DNA of 64,000 nt from Hahella ganghwensis DSM 17046 (lineage in GTDB: Bacteria; Pseudomonadota; Gammaproteobacteria; Pseudomonadales; Oleiphilaceae). This document shows, piece by piece, positions 57,001 through 64,000 of this stretch. The translations under genes were made by a program, and so were the position numbers. The DNA lies in NCBI RefSeq assembly GCF_000376785.1, contig NZ_AQXX01000137.1, positions 62,001 to 126,000 on the forward strand, given 5' to 3'. Under the pieces are notes generated by a model. The model was not told where the DNA came from, did not search any database, and saw nothing but the letters and a program-made list of their open reading frames with translations. The stretch's first letter is position 1, and the number at the start of each line of letters is the position of its first letter.

Positions 57001-57225
57001 ATGCGCCAGAGTATTGAAGTAGTACTGGACTCAAAGGAGCGAGATGAAGCTGATCAGCTGCGAAACATCGTAGACATGTATCACGCTAGTAGTTCCTGGG
57101 GTAAGCAAGAAATGCTGACTCAGTGCAAGAAAGTCCGCAAAAATGACCACAACTTAGGAGTTTTTTTTGACAACTCGGACCCTGAGCACAAGCCGCCAAT
57201 TATTGAGGACATTGACGAGATATAA
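57001..57225 (+). CDS. Hypothetical acidic protein (74 aa)
   Basis: ATG 57001 follows TAGGAG. M-R-Q-S-I-E-V-V-L-D-S-K-E-R-D-E-A gives 74 residues with an acidic C-terminus. It is divergently controlled with the XRE gene and could be a partner or target of it; no family recognised. Confidence 0.6.
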   Translation: MRQSIEVVLDSKERDEADQLRNIVDMYHASSSWGKQEMLTQCKKVRKNDHNLGVFFDNSDPEHKPPIIEDIDEI

Positions 57226-57248
57226 CGAATAATAACAAGGAGAGCGCT

Positions 57249-57434
57249 GTGACTGACTCAGTCCACAATCTGCAAAAAATCAGACAGGCGGTAAAGCAGA
57301 TTGAAATATTATTTCTATCTGCTTCCCCTTCAGAGCAAGCAGCCAAAGAATATGAACATTACAGGAATGAGATATTGCGGGCCTGCGCCACTATATCAAC
57401 ATCACTTACTGTCGAACACCAACCGGCAGAGTAA
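57249..57434 (+). CDS. Hypothetical helical protein (61 aa)
   Basis: GTG 57249 follows AAGGAG. The 61-residue helical protein (M-T-D-S-V-H-N-L-Q-K-I-R-Q-A-V) forms an operon with the gene at 57001. Ends at a hairpin shared with the convergent secreted-protein gene. Confidence 0.55.
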   Translation: MTDSVHNLQKIRQAVKQIEILFLSASPSEQAAKEYEHYRNEILRACATISTSLTVEHQPAE

Positions 57435-57445
57435 AACTTACTCTG
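57427..57445. terminator. Hairpin containing both convergent stop codons
   Basis: CAGAGTAA and TTACTCTG are perfect eight-base arms around an AAC loop; the arms contain the stop codons of the plus-strand gene (57432-57434) and of the minus-strand gene (57438-57440). T-runs are weak, so it is at best a modest bidirectional terminator. Confidence 0.5.
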
Positions 57446-57950
57446 GTAGTTTTACCCCATACCCCTCCAATAAATACCAATCATACTGACCTGGAGGGCT
57501 AAAGACTTCAAAGGTAAAGCTACCTTTCGAAAGTGGTTGAACTCCACTTTCAACATACAAATTCCCCTCCCCTTTTGCCCCATCTTTAACATCGGCTTTA
57601 TAGTCTCTATAGGTGGCGCTATTTTTGTCTATCAATCTAACAATGACTTGGTGAACAACCCACTCACGGTTCCCATTAAACAGCTCGCCTGAAAACGCGC
57701 CATTAACCCCTACTTTTCCCTCTCCTGCGATTTTATCAACCGCCAGCTTAGGTATTCTAGAGATCTCCTCAGACGGCACAGAATCAGGGAACTGGTTGCG
57801 ACATGCCCTGTTTATTGAGCGAGCAGCGACATCACTGACCACCCCTTTCATATGCTCTAGAACGCATTCATCAAAATTTTTTGAATCAATAGTTCCACCT
57901 TGAGCAACCCCTGACGCCACAGCAGCGGCCACAAACAGCACTTTAATCAT
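57438..57950 (-). CDS. Secreted (periplasmic) moron protein (170 aa)
   Basis: The 170-residue protein begins with a signal peptide (M-I-K-V-L-F-V-A-A-A-V-A-S-G-V-A-Q-G) with likely cleavage after A16. The N-F-D-E-C-V-L-E-H-M-K-G-V and I-N-R-A-C-R-N-Q-F-P motif has two cysteines that can form a disulphide. The C-terminal beta domain is unassigned. It is transcribed against the rightward operon, upstream of the OL-like region, and is a typical lysogenic conversion gene position. Confidence 0.7.
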   Translation of the reverse strand: MIKVLFVAAAVASGVAQGGTIDSKNFDECVLEHMKGVVSDVAARSINRACRNQFPDSVPSEEISRIPKLAVDKIAGEGKVGVNGAFSGELFNGNREWVVHQVIVRLIDKNSATYRDYKADVKDGAKGEGNLYVESGVQPLSKGSFTFEVFSPPGQYDWYLLEGYGVKLPE

Positions 57951-57991
57951 AGCCTTCCCTAAAAAGTTACCAAAAAAGTTAAAAAAAATTC

Positions 57992-58049
57992 TTGACCTCA
58001 GTTAACCGTTTGCTTAACTTTGCATTCATGGTTAACTTTTTGATTAACT
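57992..58049. promoter_or_regulatory. OL-like control region with two operators
   Basis: TTGACC (57992-57997) and TAACTT (58015-58020) are 17 bases apart. The operators AGTTAACCGTTTGCTTAACT (58000-58019) and GGTTAACTTTTTGATTAACT (58030-58049) both have the form GTTAA-N8-TTAAC. The first covers the space between -35 and -10; the second lies between the -10 and the start codon at 58060. Further GTTAC/GTTAA half-sites occur at 57965-57982. Same operator class as at 54.54 kb. Confidence 0.65.
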
Positions 58050-58059
58050 GGTGACAATA

Positions 58060-58248
58060 ATGAAAAGCACTCCTACAGCCCCAGACAAAGCAACTGACCA
58101 AAAGATGTTTGACCGGGCCTGCATGCACCTTAAGCGCAGCTTCCCCAACAGAATCGGGAACGAGCACCGCCTTAAACAATACCAGAATCGCCGCAAGTTT
58201 TACGAGACACACGGCGAACTTCCAAAGCAATTCAATTTCAAGGTGTAG
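58060..58248 (+). CDS. Small basic first gene of rightward early operon (62 aa)
   Basis: The 62-residue protein is rich in Lys/Arg (K-R-S-F-P-N-R-I-G, H-R-L-K-Q-Y-Q-N-R-R-K-F) and is the first gene after the OL-like operators. Lambda N has the same position, size class and basic character, so an RNA-binding antiterminator is a reasonable but unproven guess. ATG 58060 is preferred; a GTG three codons earlier is in frame. Confidence 0.65.
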   Translation: MKSTPTAPDKATDQKMFDRACMHLKRSFPNRIGNEHRLKQYQNRRKFYETHGELPKQFNFKV

Positions 58249-58250
58249 GG

Positions 58251-58442
58251 ATGAAGCACCAGGACTACTCAGACATAGATTACGTCGAGCATCTGCAAAC
58301 CGCTCGTGCCGGCCGTTACTACAGCCAGAGATATGGCGCGTTCTCCGAGTGCAGAGATCCAGATCACCCCGGTTGCTGGAAGTGCGAGCCAGAAGAGTTT
58401 GAACCAGAAATCACCCTTACCCAAAGGAGCATGACGCAATGA
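58251..58442 (+). CDS. Small early protein (63 aa)
   Basis: The 63-residue acidic protein begins M-K-H-Q-D-Y-S-D-I-D-Y-V-E-H and contains C-R-D-P-D-H-P-G-C-W-K-C, three cysteines and a histidine that could bind zinc. It overlaps the recT start by four bases. Confidence 0.65.
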   Translation: MKHQDYSDIDYVEHLQTARAGRYYSQRYGAFSECRDPDHPGCWKCEPEEFEPEITLTQRSMTQ

Positions 58443-59299
58443 GCGCGATACAAGAGGAGCAAGCAAGCAGAATCGCTACGGCGAACGCCAATGCTCCAGC
58501 AATAAACAACTCTGCTGATCTACAGACTTTGATTTTCAATGCGAGAGCAATGGAAGAGCTGCACCGGCTGGCAACTGTAATGGCTAATGGTTCAAAAGTT
58601 ACCGTTCCTGAACACTTGCAAGGCTCAGTAGGCGACTGCATGGCAATTTGCATGCAGGCCGCCCAATGGCAAATGAATCCTTTTGCAGTTGCCCAAAAGA
58701 CTCACATAGTCAACGGCACCCTTGGATATGAGGCTCAATTAGTCAATGCAGTGGTTTCCAGCTCCAAGGTAATACGCGGACGCTTTAAGTATGAGTACGG
58801 CGGTGATTGGACCCATGGGGCTAACAACCAAAGTGCCTGGGTGCGTGCAGGGGCAGTATTGGCTGGGGAAACAGAGATTACATGGGGGGAGCGATTATTC
58901 CCTGCTCAGATAACTACCAAGAATAGCCCGCTTTGGAAAAGCAACCCAAAGCAGCAATCAGCCTACCTTGCAACCAAGTATTGGGCGCGCCTTTATGCCC
59001 CTGACGTAATCCTGGGCGTGTACTCCGCTGACGAACTAAGCGACTACGTACCTCAAGGAGAGACAGATATAACCCCTCCTTCTCAGGAGTCGACCCTGGA
59101 AGCGGAAAACTACCCAGACGAACAGTTTCAAGCGAATTTCCCTAAGTGGCGCGATGCGATTGAAGCCGGGAAAAAAACACCTGAGCAAATCATCAGCACC
59201 GTCGAGACCAAGGGGAAGCTTACAGAAGATCAAAAGCACCAAATCTGGTCCGTACTTGATGCCGACATCATTGAAGAAGAGGAGCAAGAGCAATGCTAA
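58439..59299 (+). CDS. recT: RecT-family single-strand annealing protein
   Basis: The 286-residue protein has the RecT core: F-N-A-R-A-M-E-E-L-H-R-L, G-D-C-M-A-I-C-M-Q-A-A-Q-W-Q-M-N-P-F-A-V-A-Q-K and Y-E-A-Q-L-V-N-A-V. The later W-K-S-N-P-K-Q-Q-S-A-Y-L-A-T-K-Y-W-A-R segment also fits. An acidic C-terminal tail follows. It anneals single strands made by the exonuclease encoded next, giving a phage recombination pair. AAGGAG precedes the ATG. Confidence 0.93.
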   Translation: MSAIQEEQASRIATANANAPAINNSADLQTLIFNARAMEELHRLATVMANGSKVTVPEHLQGSVGDCMAICMQAAQWQMNPFAVAQKTHIVNGTLGYEAQLVNAVVSSSKVIRGRFKYEYGGDWTHGANNQSAWVRAGAVLAGETEITWGERLFPAQITTKNSPLWKSNPKQQSAYLATKYWARLYAPDVILGVYSADELSDYVPQGETDITPPSQESTLEAENYPDEQFQANFPKWRDAIEAGKKTPEQIISTVETKGKLTEDQKHQIWSVLDADIIEEEEQEQC

Positions 59300-60783
59300 C
59301 GATCAATGTCGCTCAAGGGAGCGAAGAGTGGAAGAAGATCCGGACGCTACACCATACCGCTTCTGAGGCATCGGTAATGATGGGTGTCTCACCTTATGCC
59401 ACTCGTAACGAACTCATTTCAATGAAGGCTACAGGGACCGAAAAGGAGATTGACGAATTTCTACAGCGCCTTTTTGACAAGGGGCATGCAGCCGAAGCGT
59501 TAGCCCGTCCGATCGCTGAGAGGATCATAGGCGAAGAGCTTTACCCCATTGTCGCCACTGACGATGACGCCTATCTACTGGCAAGCTTCGATGGCCTCAC
59601 CATGCTTGAGGATATTATCTGGGAATGCAAGCTATGGAATGAAGAAAAGGCCGCTGTAGTGCAAACCGGTCGCGTCCCTGAATGCGATTACTGGCAAGTA
59701 CAGCAACAACTTTATGTATCAAAAGCTGAATACTGCCTTTACATGGTGACCGACGGCACTGAAGAAAAGTGTGTTTATGTCAAACAGCTTCCGGTACCAG
59801 AAGATCAAGAAAAATTGATCAAGCACTGGCAGCAGTACGAAAAAGATTTGGCGGACTATTCCGGCGCTATCCTGACACCTGAGCCTGTTGGACGCGAGCC
59901 AACCGCCCTTCCCGCTCTGAGAGTTGAGATTACTGATGTAAGTACAGTGTCGAATCTCAAGGATTTTCGTGCAGCGGCAAAACTTACGCTGCAAAGCATA
60001 TCTACCGACCTACAAACAGATGAGGATTTTGCCAACGCTGAATCGTCGGCTAAGTGGTGCAAAGACGTTGAAAAGCGACTCTCACTGACAAGGGATCATG
60101 TTCTGAGTCAAACAAAGAGCATAGAGGAAATCTTTAACACAATTGACGAAATCGCGAAGGACACGAAAGCGAAGCGCCTGGATCTTGAGAAAAAAGTTGC
60201 AGCCCGTAAGCAACAGATCAGGGATGAAATACTCACTGACGCAAAGGCGGCCCTGAAACTATACATCACTAGCTTCGAAAAAGAGTTCGCACCGCATGGC
60301 GTATCGATTCAGTACAGCGGCGCTGATTTCGCTGGAGTAATGAAGGGTAAAAGGAGAATCGACAGTCTCCGCTCCGCCGTTAATGACGAAACAGCCAAGG
60401 CCAAGGTTGAGGTAGACGAGATCGCCGAAATCATGCGCGGTAACATCCAGCAGCTCAATGAGCACGCGACCGGTTACAGGTTCTTGTTTGACGATCTGCA
60501 GGCAATCGTAGCCAAGCCCGCTGAGGACTTCGCCGCTATCGTTCAATCTCGCATCCTTGAACACAAAGCCAAGCCCAAGCCTGAAGGCGTATCAGCGCCC
60601 CGCACCTTAAACAGCTTGGTCAATTCAGAGTCAGCGAAAGCCCGCCCCATTAAACCAAGTCGCCCAACAGATAACGAGATTATCGGTGTGCTTGCCAATC
60701 ATTTCGACGTAGCCGAAGAAACAGTGATCTTGTGGCTGCATGACATGAACCTGAACGATTACCCAGCCGTCAGCAACTTTTAA
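59293..60783 (+). CDS. YqaJ-type (lambda exonuclease-like) recombination nuclease with C-terminal extension
   Basis: The 496-residue protein has a YqaJ nuclease (1-185): R-T-L-H-H-T-A-S-E-A, then G-H-A-A-E-A, the metal-binding D in A-S-F-D-G, the E-C-K pair in W-E-C-K-L-W, and Y-W-Q-V-Q-Q-Q-L. The C-terminal region (about 210-400) is a coiled-coil DUF1351-like domain, and a final helical domain follows. Lambda exo-like proteins degrade 5' ends and pair with RecT. Start overlaps recT. Confidence 0.9.
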   Translation: MLTINVAQGSEEWKKIRTLHHTASEASVMMGVSPYATRNELISMKATGTEKEIDEFLQRLFDKGHAAEALARPIAERIIGEELYPIVATDDDAYLLASFDGLTMLEDIIWECKLWNEEKAAVVQTGRVPECDYWQVQQQLYVSKAEYCLYMVTDGTEEKCVYVKQLPVPEDQEKLIKHWQQYEKDLADYSGAILTPEPVGREPTALPALRVEITDVSTVSNLKDFRAAAKLTLQSISTDLQTDEDFANAESSAKWCKDVEKRLSLTRDHVLSQTKSIEEIFNTIDEIAKDTKAKRLDLEKKVAARKQQIRDEILTDAKAALKLYITSFEKEFAPHGVSIQYSGADFAGVMKGKRRIDSLRSAVNDETAKAKVEVDEIAEIMRGNIQQLNEHATGYRFLFDDLQAIVAKPAEDFAAIVQSRILEHKAKPKPEGVSAPRTLNSLVNSESAKARPIKPSRPTDNEIIGVLANHFDVAEETVILWLHDMNLNDYPAVSNF

Positions 60784-60795
60784 GGAGAAATGACA

Positions 60796-61089
60796 ATGAG
60801 CAAAAACGTTTCAAATATCAGTCTGGCGGGCGTCCCTTCGTCAGAGCAAATGATGGTGAGCTGGCTTGGAATTTATCTGGCCATCATCGGCGGCGACTCA
60901 AGCATGATCAATGATCGTGTGAGAGGTCATTTCAAGCTGGTGGGCGCGTGCCAGAACCATAAGGAGGCCATCAGGGGAATCGTCTCAAGGCTTTCTGCTG
61001 TGCCCATCTCAGACAATCGTGAATTGTTCAGCCTTATTACAAAACTTCAGCGAAGGCTTGGGCGTCTTTCCCTGGCTGAAGCTGCTTAA
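60796..61089 (+). CDS. Hypothetical early protein (97 aa)
   Basis: ATG 60796 lies eight bases after AAGGAG (the ATG at 60790 is too close). M-S-K-N-V-S-N-I-S-L-A-G-V-P-S-S-E-Q gives 97 residues of helical character with a hydrophobic L-G-I-Y-L-A-I-I-G segment. It lies between the recombination nuclease and the YfdQ-like gene. Function unknown. Confidence 0.6.
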   Translation: MSKNVSNISLAGVPSSEQMMVSWLGIYLAIIGGDSSMINDRVRGHFKLVGACQNHKEAIRGIVSRLSAVPISDNRELFSLITKLQRRLGRLSLAEAA

Positions 61090-61142
61090 CGGCGGAATAT
61101 TCCGCTTCATTTAACCGTTAGAGAATCTCTGGAGATTCAATC

Positions 61143-61493
61143 ATGAGCACAGACGTGAACGACTTCATTTCAAGCTGTGATGCTGGCGTGCTTGAGCAAA
61201 AAATAAGCGCGGCGCTTTCCGAAGTCGCCGCAAACGTCGTCACCTACTCACAAAAAGGGAAAGTGGTATTGACGTTCGATGTCTCCCAACTGGGCACCAG
61301 TAGCCAGGTGATGTGTAGCCACAAAATAGTCCACACGCTGCCAACCGCTCGCGGCAAGATTTCAGCCGAGGATGCAAGCCAGACACCTTTCCACGTTGGC
61401 CGCAATGGGAAGCTAACCCTATTCCCTGAAGATCAATCAGACATGTTTGACCTGGACAAAAAGCAAATTCAACGGCATAGCGAGAAACATTAA
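61143..61493 (+). CDS. Hypothetical early protein (116 aa)
   Basis: A 116-residue protein (M-S-T-D-V-N-D-F-I-S-S-C-D-A-G-V) preceded by GGAG. A perfect palindrome GCGGAATATTCCGC sits 37 bases upstream of its start (61092-61105). It precedes and overlaps the YfdQ-like gene by one base, so they probably act together. Confidence 0.6.
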   Translation: MSTDVNDFISSCDAGVLEQKISAALSEVAANVVTYSQKGKVVLTFDVSQLGTSSQVMCSHKIVHTLPTARGKISAEDASQTPFHVGRNGKLTLFPEDQSDMFDLDKKQIQRHSEKH

Positions 61494-62305
61494 TGGAAAA
61501 GCAAGCTCTTCAACTTATCCAAGATACAGCGATTGCAGCAGATAAAGAGTTACCAGCAACTCAGATTCCCGTTATCACGCTGCCCGAAAATATCTGCATC
61601 CACAGCTTAGAAAGGTATATGGCTGCACCAGCACGGTATCGGGCAAAATTTAACACAGGATCATTAAAGGATTTTGTCAGTTACATTCACGAAGTAGGCA
61701 CCGCAGATTGTTTTATCTACGCGGATGAGATGAATGCTCAAGCCCTCTTTGATAAAGGAACAATTGCGAAACCCGGCCACGGCGAGCATACGGCAAAACT
61801 GAAGCTCAAAGCCACGGCGGAATTCACTGAACTTAAAAACCGTGGGAAGGACCGCTTATCTCAAAAGGATCTTGCTGAGTGGATGGAAGAATGGCGCGAT
61901 TTCATAACGCCTATCGACGCTACGGGGGAAGAAATCAAGTTACCGAAAGCTCTTGCGAGCATCCGCAGTTTCACCCTGAAGGCTGTTAGTGAGCAAACCC
62001 ACGAATCTCGCGACTACGGTGCAACTAAAAGCACATTCGACAAAATCGACGCCGAAGCCCGTGACGGGGCATTGCCCTGGGGAATCAAGTTTACATGCTT
62101 CCCTTATCTCGACCTTCAGGAGCGAACCTTCCACATTCGCTTCAGTATGATCTCTGGACGTGGCGAGCCAGCCTTTGCTCTCAGAATTCTCCGCCTCGAT
62201 GCTATCGAGGAATTAATCGCTGATGAATTCAAGAGCCTAATCCTGGAAAAAGTAAAAGCCCACACTGCTGGCAATTACCGTGTGTTTGTTGGGGAGTTGT
62301 CTTAA
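61493..62305 (+). CDS. YfdQ/DUF2303-family protein
   Basis: The 270-residue protein matches DUF2303: [27 protein letters not shown] and a C-terminal [10 protein letters not shown] region. Such proteins accompany RecT/exo and SSB modules in phages and appear to support recombination or counter host nuclease. The exact role is unknown. It overlaps neighbours at both ends. Confidence 0.8.
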   Translation: MEKQALQLIQDTAIAADKELPATQIPVITLPENICIHSLERYMAAPARYRAKFNTGSLKDFVSYIHEVGTADCFIYADEMNAQALFDKGTIAKPGHGEHTAKLKLKATAEFTELKNRGKDRLSQKDLAEWMEEWRDFITPIDATGEEIKLPKALASIRSFTLKAVSEQTHESRDYGATKSTFDKIDAEARDGALPWGIKFTCFPYLDLQERTFHIRFSMISGRGEPAFALRILRLDAIEELIADEFKSLILEKVKAHTAGNYRVFVGELS

Positions 62306-62847
62306 TGGGTCGCGGCGTTAACAAGACGATCTTGCTGGGAAACCTTGGCCAAGATCCCGAGCTACGTTACACACCTTCCGGTTCCGCTGTCGCAAACCTG
62401 AACCTAGCTACAGACGAAAGCTACAAGGATCGTCAAACCGGGCAAATGGTACCGCGCACGGAATGGCACAAAGTTGTTGTTTTCGGGAAATTGGCTGAAG
62501 TCATCCAGCAGTATGCAAAGAAAGGCAGCAAGCTTTATTTGGAAGGGCGACTTCAAACCCGCAAATGGCAAGACCAGTCTGGGCAAGATCGCTACACCAC
62601 AGAAGTGCTTGTGGACGTGCAGGGGCAAATCAGGCTCTTGGACCCTCGTGACAATACGAGCCAAGGGCACAATCAACCACCTCAACAGCGACAGCCCGCG
62701 CAGCCAGCCGGTAATGCAGGCAGTTACGCCGGAGCTTCTGGAGCATCTAGCTACAGACAAAACCAACAGGGAGCAACCGGCCCCCAAACAATCGACGACT
62801 TTGACGATGATATTCCCTTCGCGATTGCTCAAACACTCGTCGTTTAA
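62305..62847 (+). CDS. ssb: Single-stranded DNA-binding protein
   Basis: The 180-residue protein has the bacterial OB-fold ([22 protein letters not shown]) to about residue 112, a Gln/Gly-rich linker, and the acidic tip D-D-D-I-P-F. Unlike normal SSB the tip is not terminal: A-I-A-Q-T-L-V-V follows. The tip is where SSB contacts host repair and replication proteins, so the extension may change these contacts. Confidence 0.92.
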   Translation: MGRGVNKTILLGNLGQDPELRYTPSGSAVANLNLATDESYKDRQTGQMVPRTEWHKVVVFGKLAEVIQQYAKKGSKLYLEGRLQTRKWQDQSGQDRYTTEVLVDVQGQIRLLDPRDNTSQGHNQPPQQRQPAQPAGNAGSYAGASGASSYRQNQQGATGPQTIDDFDDDIPFAIAQTLVV

Positions 62848-62861
62848 CTTAAGGAAAAACC

Positions 62862-63077
62862 ATGCAAAGCAAAGACCTATATATCAAATTGACTGACCCT
62901 ACCGGCAACGCAAGAGAAGTCATTAATTACCATCGTGTTCACGATGAGGCGTGCTTTATCGCTTCTCAACGCCGGACGCATGAACAAAACGCCAAGGGCG
63001 CTGACGTCCGCAAAGTTTCTTTGGCAACCGAATCTGAATACAAAGCATTCATGAACTACAAGAGCCAGGCCGCTTAA
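62862..63077 (+). CDS. Hypothetical early protein (71 aa)
   Basis: A 71-residue protein (M-Q-S-K-D-L-Y-I-K-L-T-D-P) with AAGGAAAA upstream. Small alpha/beta character, no recognised family. Its position after ssb is common for small recombination accessory proteins. Confidence 0.6.
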   Translation: MQSKDLYIKLTDPTGNAREVINYHRVHDEACFIASQRRTHEQNAKGADVRKVSLATESEYKAFMNYKSQAA

Positions 63078-63112
63078 GCGGCCCCACCCCATCACTTGAT
63101 AGGACCAACAGC

Positions 63113-63676
63113 ATGAACAAGAAAGAAACGTTACGCGCAAAAATAGCCGGCCTTTTAAATTTAATCTTTGTAAGGCTCGCCACTGGCGGAAATATCAAGC
63201 TGGTGGATGAGTGTAAAACCTTTCGCGTAGGCAATACCCAGTTTTCTGCCGCTGTGCAGGAACTCGGAATCCTGGCTCCAGTAAGAAACGGCAAGGCAAC
63301 ACAGTGGAAATGGAGCGCCGGACATGTTGACGATTTGATGATTGAAAGGGTCGTTGAAAAAATCGAAGCAATCCGGGAGCGCGTGAATTCGGAGGATGCC
63401 GCTAAGAGAGCCGCTGAAAAGTCGGTCGCCCTGGCTGAGCAAGAACCGTTGCCAACAACTGAGCTATCCACCCGCCCGGCTTCTGAGCCTGAAGACTTGC
63501 AAGCTCAAATACTGGATGCGGTTCGTGCAAACAATATTCTACTGGAGCAAATGTTGAAAGAGGTTCAGAAAATCTCAAAAACTTGGGGGTTATCTATCGG
63601 TGGATCATCTCACACTCTGGATATGGGCGCTCCCGGCACGCTCCCTATAAAGGGTTACAGCCTTTGCAATTCCTAA
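63113..63676 (+). CDS. Hypothetical early protein (187 aa)
   Basis: The 187-residue protein has an N-terminal hydrophobic helix (about 9-22), a small folded domain with N-G-K-A-T-Q-W-K-W, and a charged coiled coil. A C-terminal amphipathic helix follows (D-A-V-R-A-N-N-I-L-L-E-Q-M-L). The first strand resembles single-domain DNA-binding proteins but I cannot assign a family. Confidence 0.6.
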   Translation: MNKKETLRAKIAGLLNLIFVRLATGGNIKLVDECKTFRVGNTQFSAAVQELGILAPVRNGKATQWKWSAGHVDDLMIERVVEKIEAIRERVNSEDAAKRAAEKSVALAEQEPLPTTELSTRPASEPEDLQAQILDAVRANNILLEQMLKEVQKISKTWGLSIGGSSHTLDMGAPGTLPIKGYSLCNS

Positions 63677-63867
63677 CTTACTCACTCCTGCAGGCCCTCG
63701 GATTCCGACGCTACAGCTTCCCCGCCGGAGAGCGTCACGGATTCCAATTTGAGGGCTTTCAGGAGTGGTACTGGAAACCGAAAACCAAGATGGGCAGCTA
63801 CTACCAAAATCGTTATGGGGACTGGGTGTATACAGGGTTTAAAACATGTACAGAGGGAAAGAAATGA
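63664..63867 (+). CDS. Hypothetical early protein (67 aa)
   Basis: Start is uncertain; TTG 63664 after AAAGGG is favoured over an upstream TTG. The product contains G-F-R-R-Y-S-F-P-A-G-E-R-H and W-Y-W-K-P-K-T-K-M, aromatic and basic segments as in small phage nucleic-acid-binding proteins. It overlaps the previous gene and is followed by the next start four bases before its end. Confidence 0.55.
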   Translation: MQFLTYSLLQALGFRRYSFPAGERHGFQFEGFQEWYWKPKTKMGSYYQNRYGDWVYTGFKTCTEGKK

Positions 63868-64000
63868 GTAACAAGTCATCAAAACACCATTTCACAAAAT
63901 ATGCCGATGCCCCTCCGAAGCATCCGGGCTGGTACATATGGCGATGTGAGCATAAACAGCTAAAAGGGGTGGTAATTACTTTTATTGATAAGTTCCGCAA
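63864..64000 (+). CDS. Partial early protein, continues beyond window
   Basis: An ATG at 63864 (GAGGGAAA upstream) overlaps the previous stop and opens a frame (M-S-N-K-S-S-K-H-H-F-T-K-Y-A-D-A-P-P) that is still open at 64000. W-Y-I-W-R-C-E-H-K is visible. Too little is present to assign a function. Confidence 0.55.
   Translation, partial: MSNKSSKHHFTKYADAPPKHPGWYIWRCEHKQLKGVVITFIDKFR

Larger units (their letters stand above)
11730..64000. mobile_element. Podovirus-type, lambda-organised prophage (left end present, right end outside window)
   Basis: From the end of tRNA-Ser to the right edge nearly every gene is phage-like and the modules are complete and ordered: ejection, tail, capsid, portal, terminase, lysis, antiterminator-like, replication, repressor and recombination. 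Head and tail genes (P22-like portal, gp56-type capsid, adaptor, nozzle, no tape measure) indicate a short tail. The left edge is inferred from the tRNA 3' end; I cannot define attL precisely without attR. No integrase or excisionase is seen within 52 kb, so these probably follow the rightward early operon outside the window. Confidence 0.9.

Noticed and set aside
57979..58230. Minus-strand frame across the OL-like region
   Set aside because: It covers operators and the reverse of the small basic gene; composition and start are poor.

Overview
The window covers two different pieces of DNA. Bases 1 to about 11,730 look like bacterial chromosome. Bases from about 11,730 to the right edge look like one large, mostly intact prophage that continues past base 64,000. 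The chromosomal genes (Ada-AlkA repair fusion, Ogt, an ArsR/ArsI/GAPDH/ArsJ arsenic operon, RluA, a MASE1-CHASE sensor and a tRNA-Ser) point to a gammaproteobacterium, perhaps a marine or environmental one. I cannot name the genus from sequence alone.

Chromosomal part. A membrane sensor gene runs off the left edge (1-1630, minus). Then come an alkylation-repair pair (1927-3980), a frameshifted EamA/DMT transporter (4180-5053), and an organoarsenical operon (5248-8561) with two tandem palindromic operators overlapping its promoter and start codon. rluA, a long disordered receiver-domain protein and tRNA-Ser(GGA) at 11,640-11,729 follow. The prophage begins immediately downstream of the tRNA.

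Prophage part. The layout is lambda-like, drawn in mirror image, around a podovirus-type virion. The control region (54.3-58.06 kb) has a Cro/YdaS-like gene facing two tandem S24-type repressors, then a receiver protein, an XRE regulator and a secreted-protein gene. Operators of the form GTTAA-N8-TTAAC lie at the rightward early promoter, and a close variant lies at the leftward one. The leftward early operon (54.5 to 44.75 kb) has the lambda PR order: cro-like, replication O-like and P-like, dut, Dcm-type and Dam-type methylases, nin-type nucleases and a Q-like zinc-ribbon protein. The late genes continue leftward: lysis, an acetylesterase-bearing spike, terminase, portal, scaffold, capsid, tail and DNA-ejection proteins. 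They end in a giant polyvalent protein split into two ORFs by one extra G. The rightward early operon (58.06-64 kb) carries a small basic first protein, RecT, a YqaJ-type exonuclease, a DUF2303/YfdQ-like protein and SSB. No integrase is seen, so it probably lies beyond the right edge.

Accessory genes with their own orientation or promoters sit at 12.2-12.75 kb (WGR protein plus membrane protein), 42.6-43.5 kb (two membrane proteins), 43.8-44.7 kb (a three-gene plus-strand cassette) and 56-58 kb. Several real genes lie outside a standard ORF listing: the open-ended sensor at the left edge, an open gene at the right edge, and small genes at 29,744-29,887, 34,782-34,955, 44,329-44,493, 53,286-53,390 and 53,716-53,895. 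The most unusual signals are a short G-L-L-[ST] motif shared by all six proteins of the ejection cluster, a repeated AATAAnAATAATAA leader motif in front of late genes, the split polyvalent protein, and the paired early operators.
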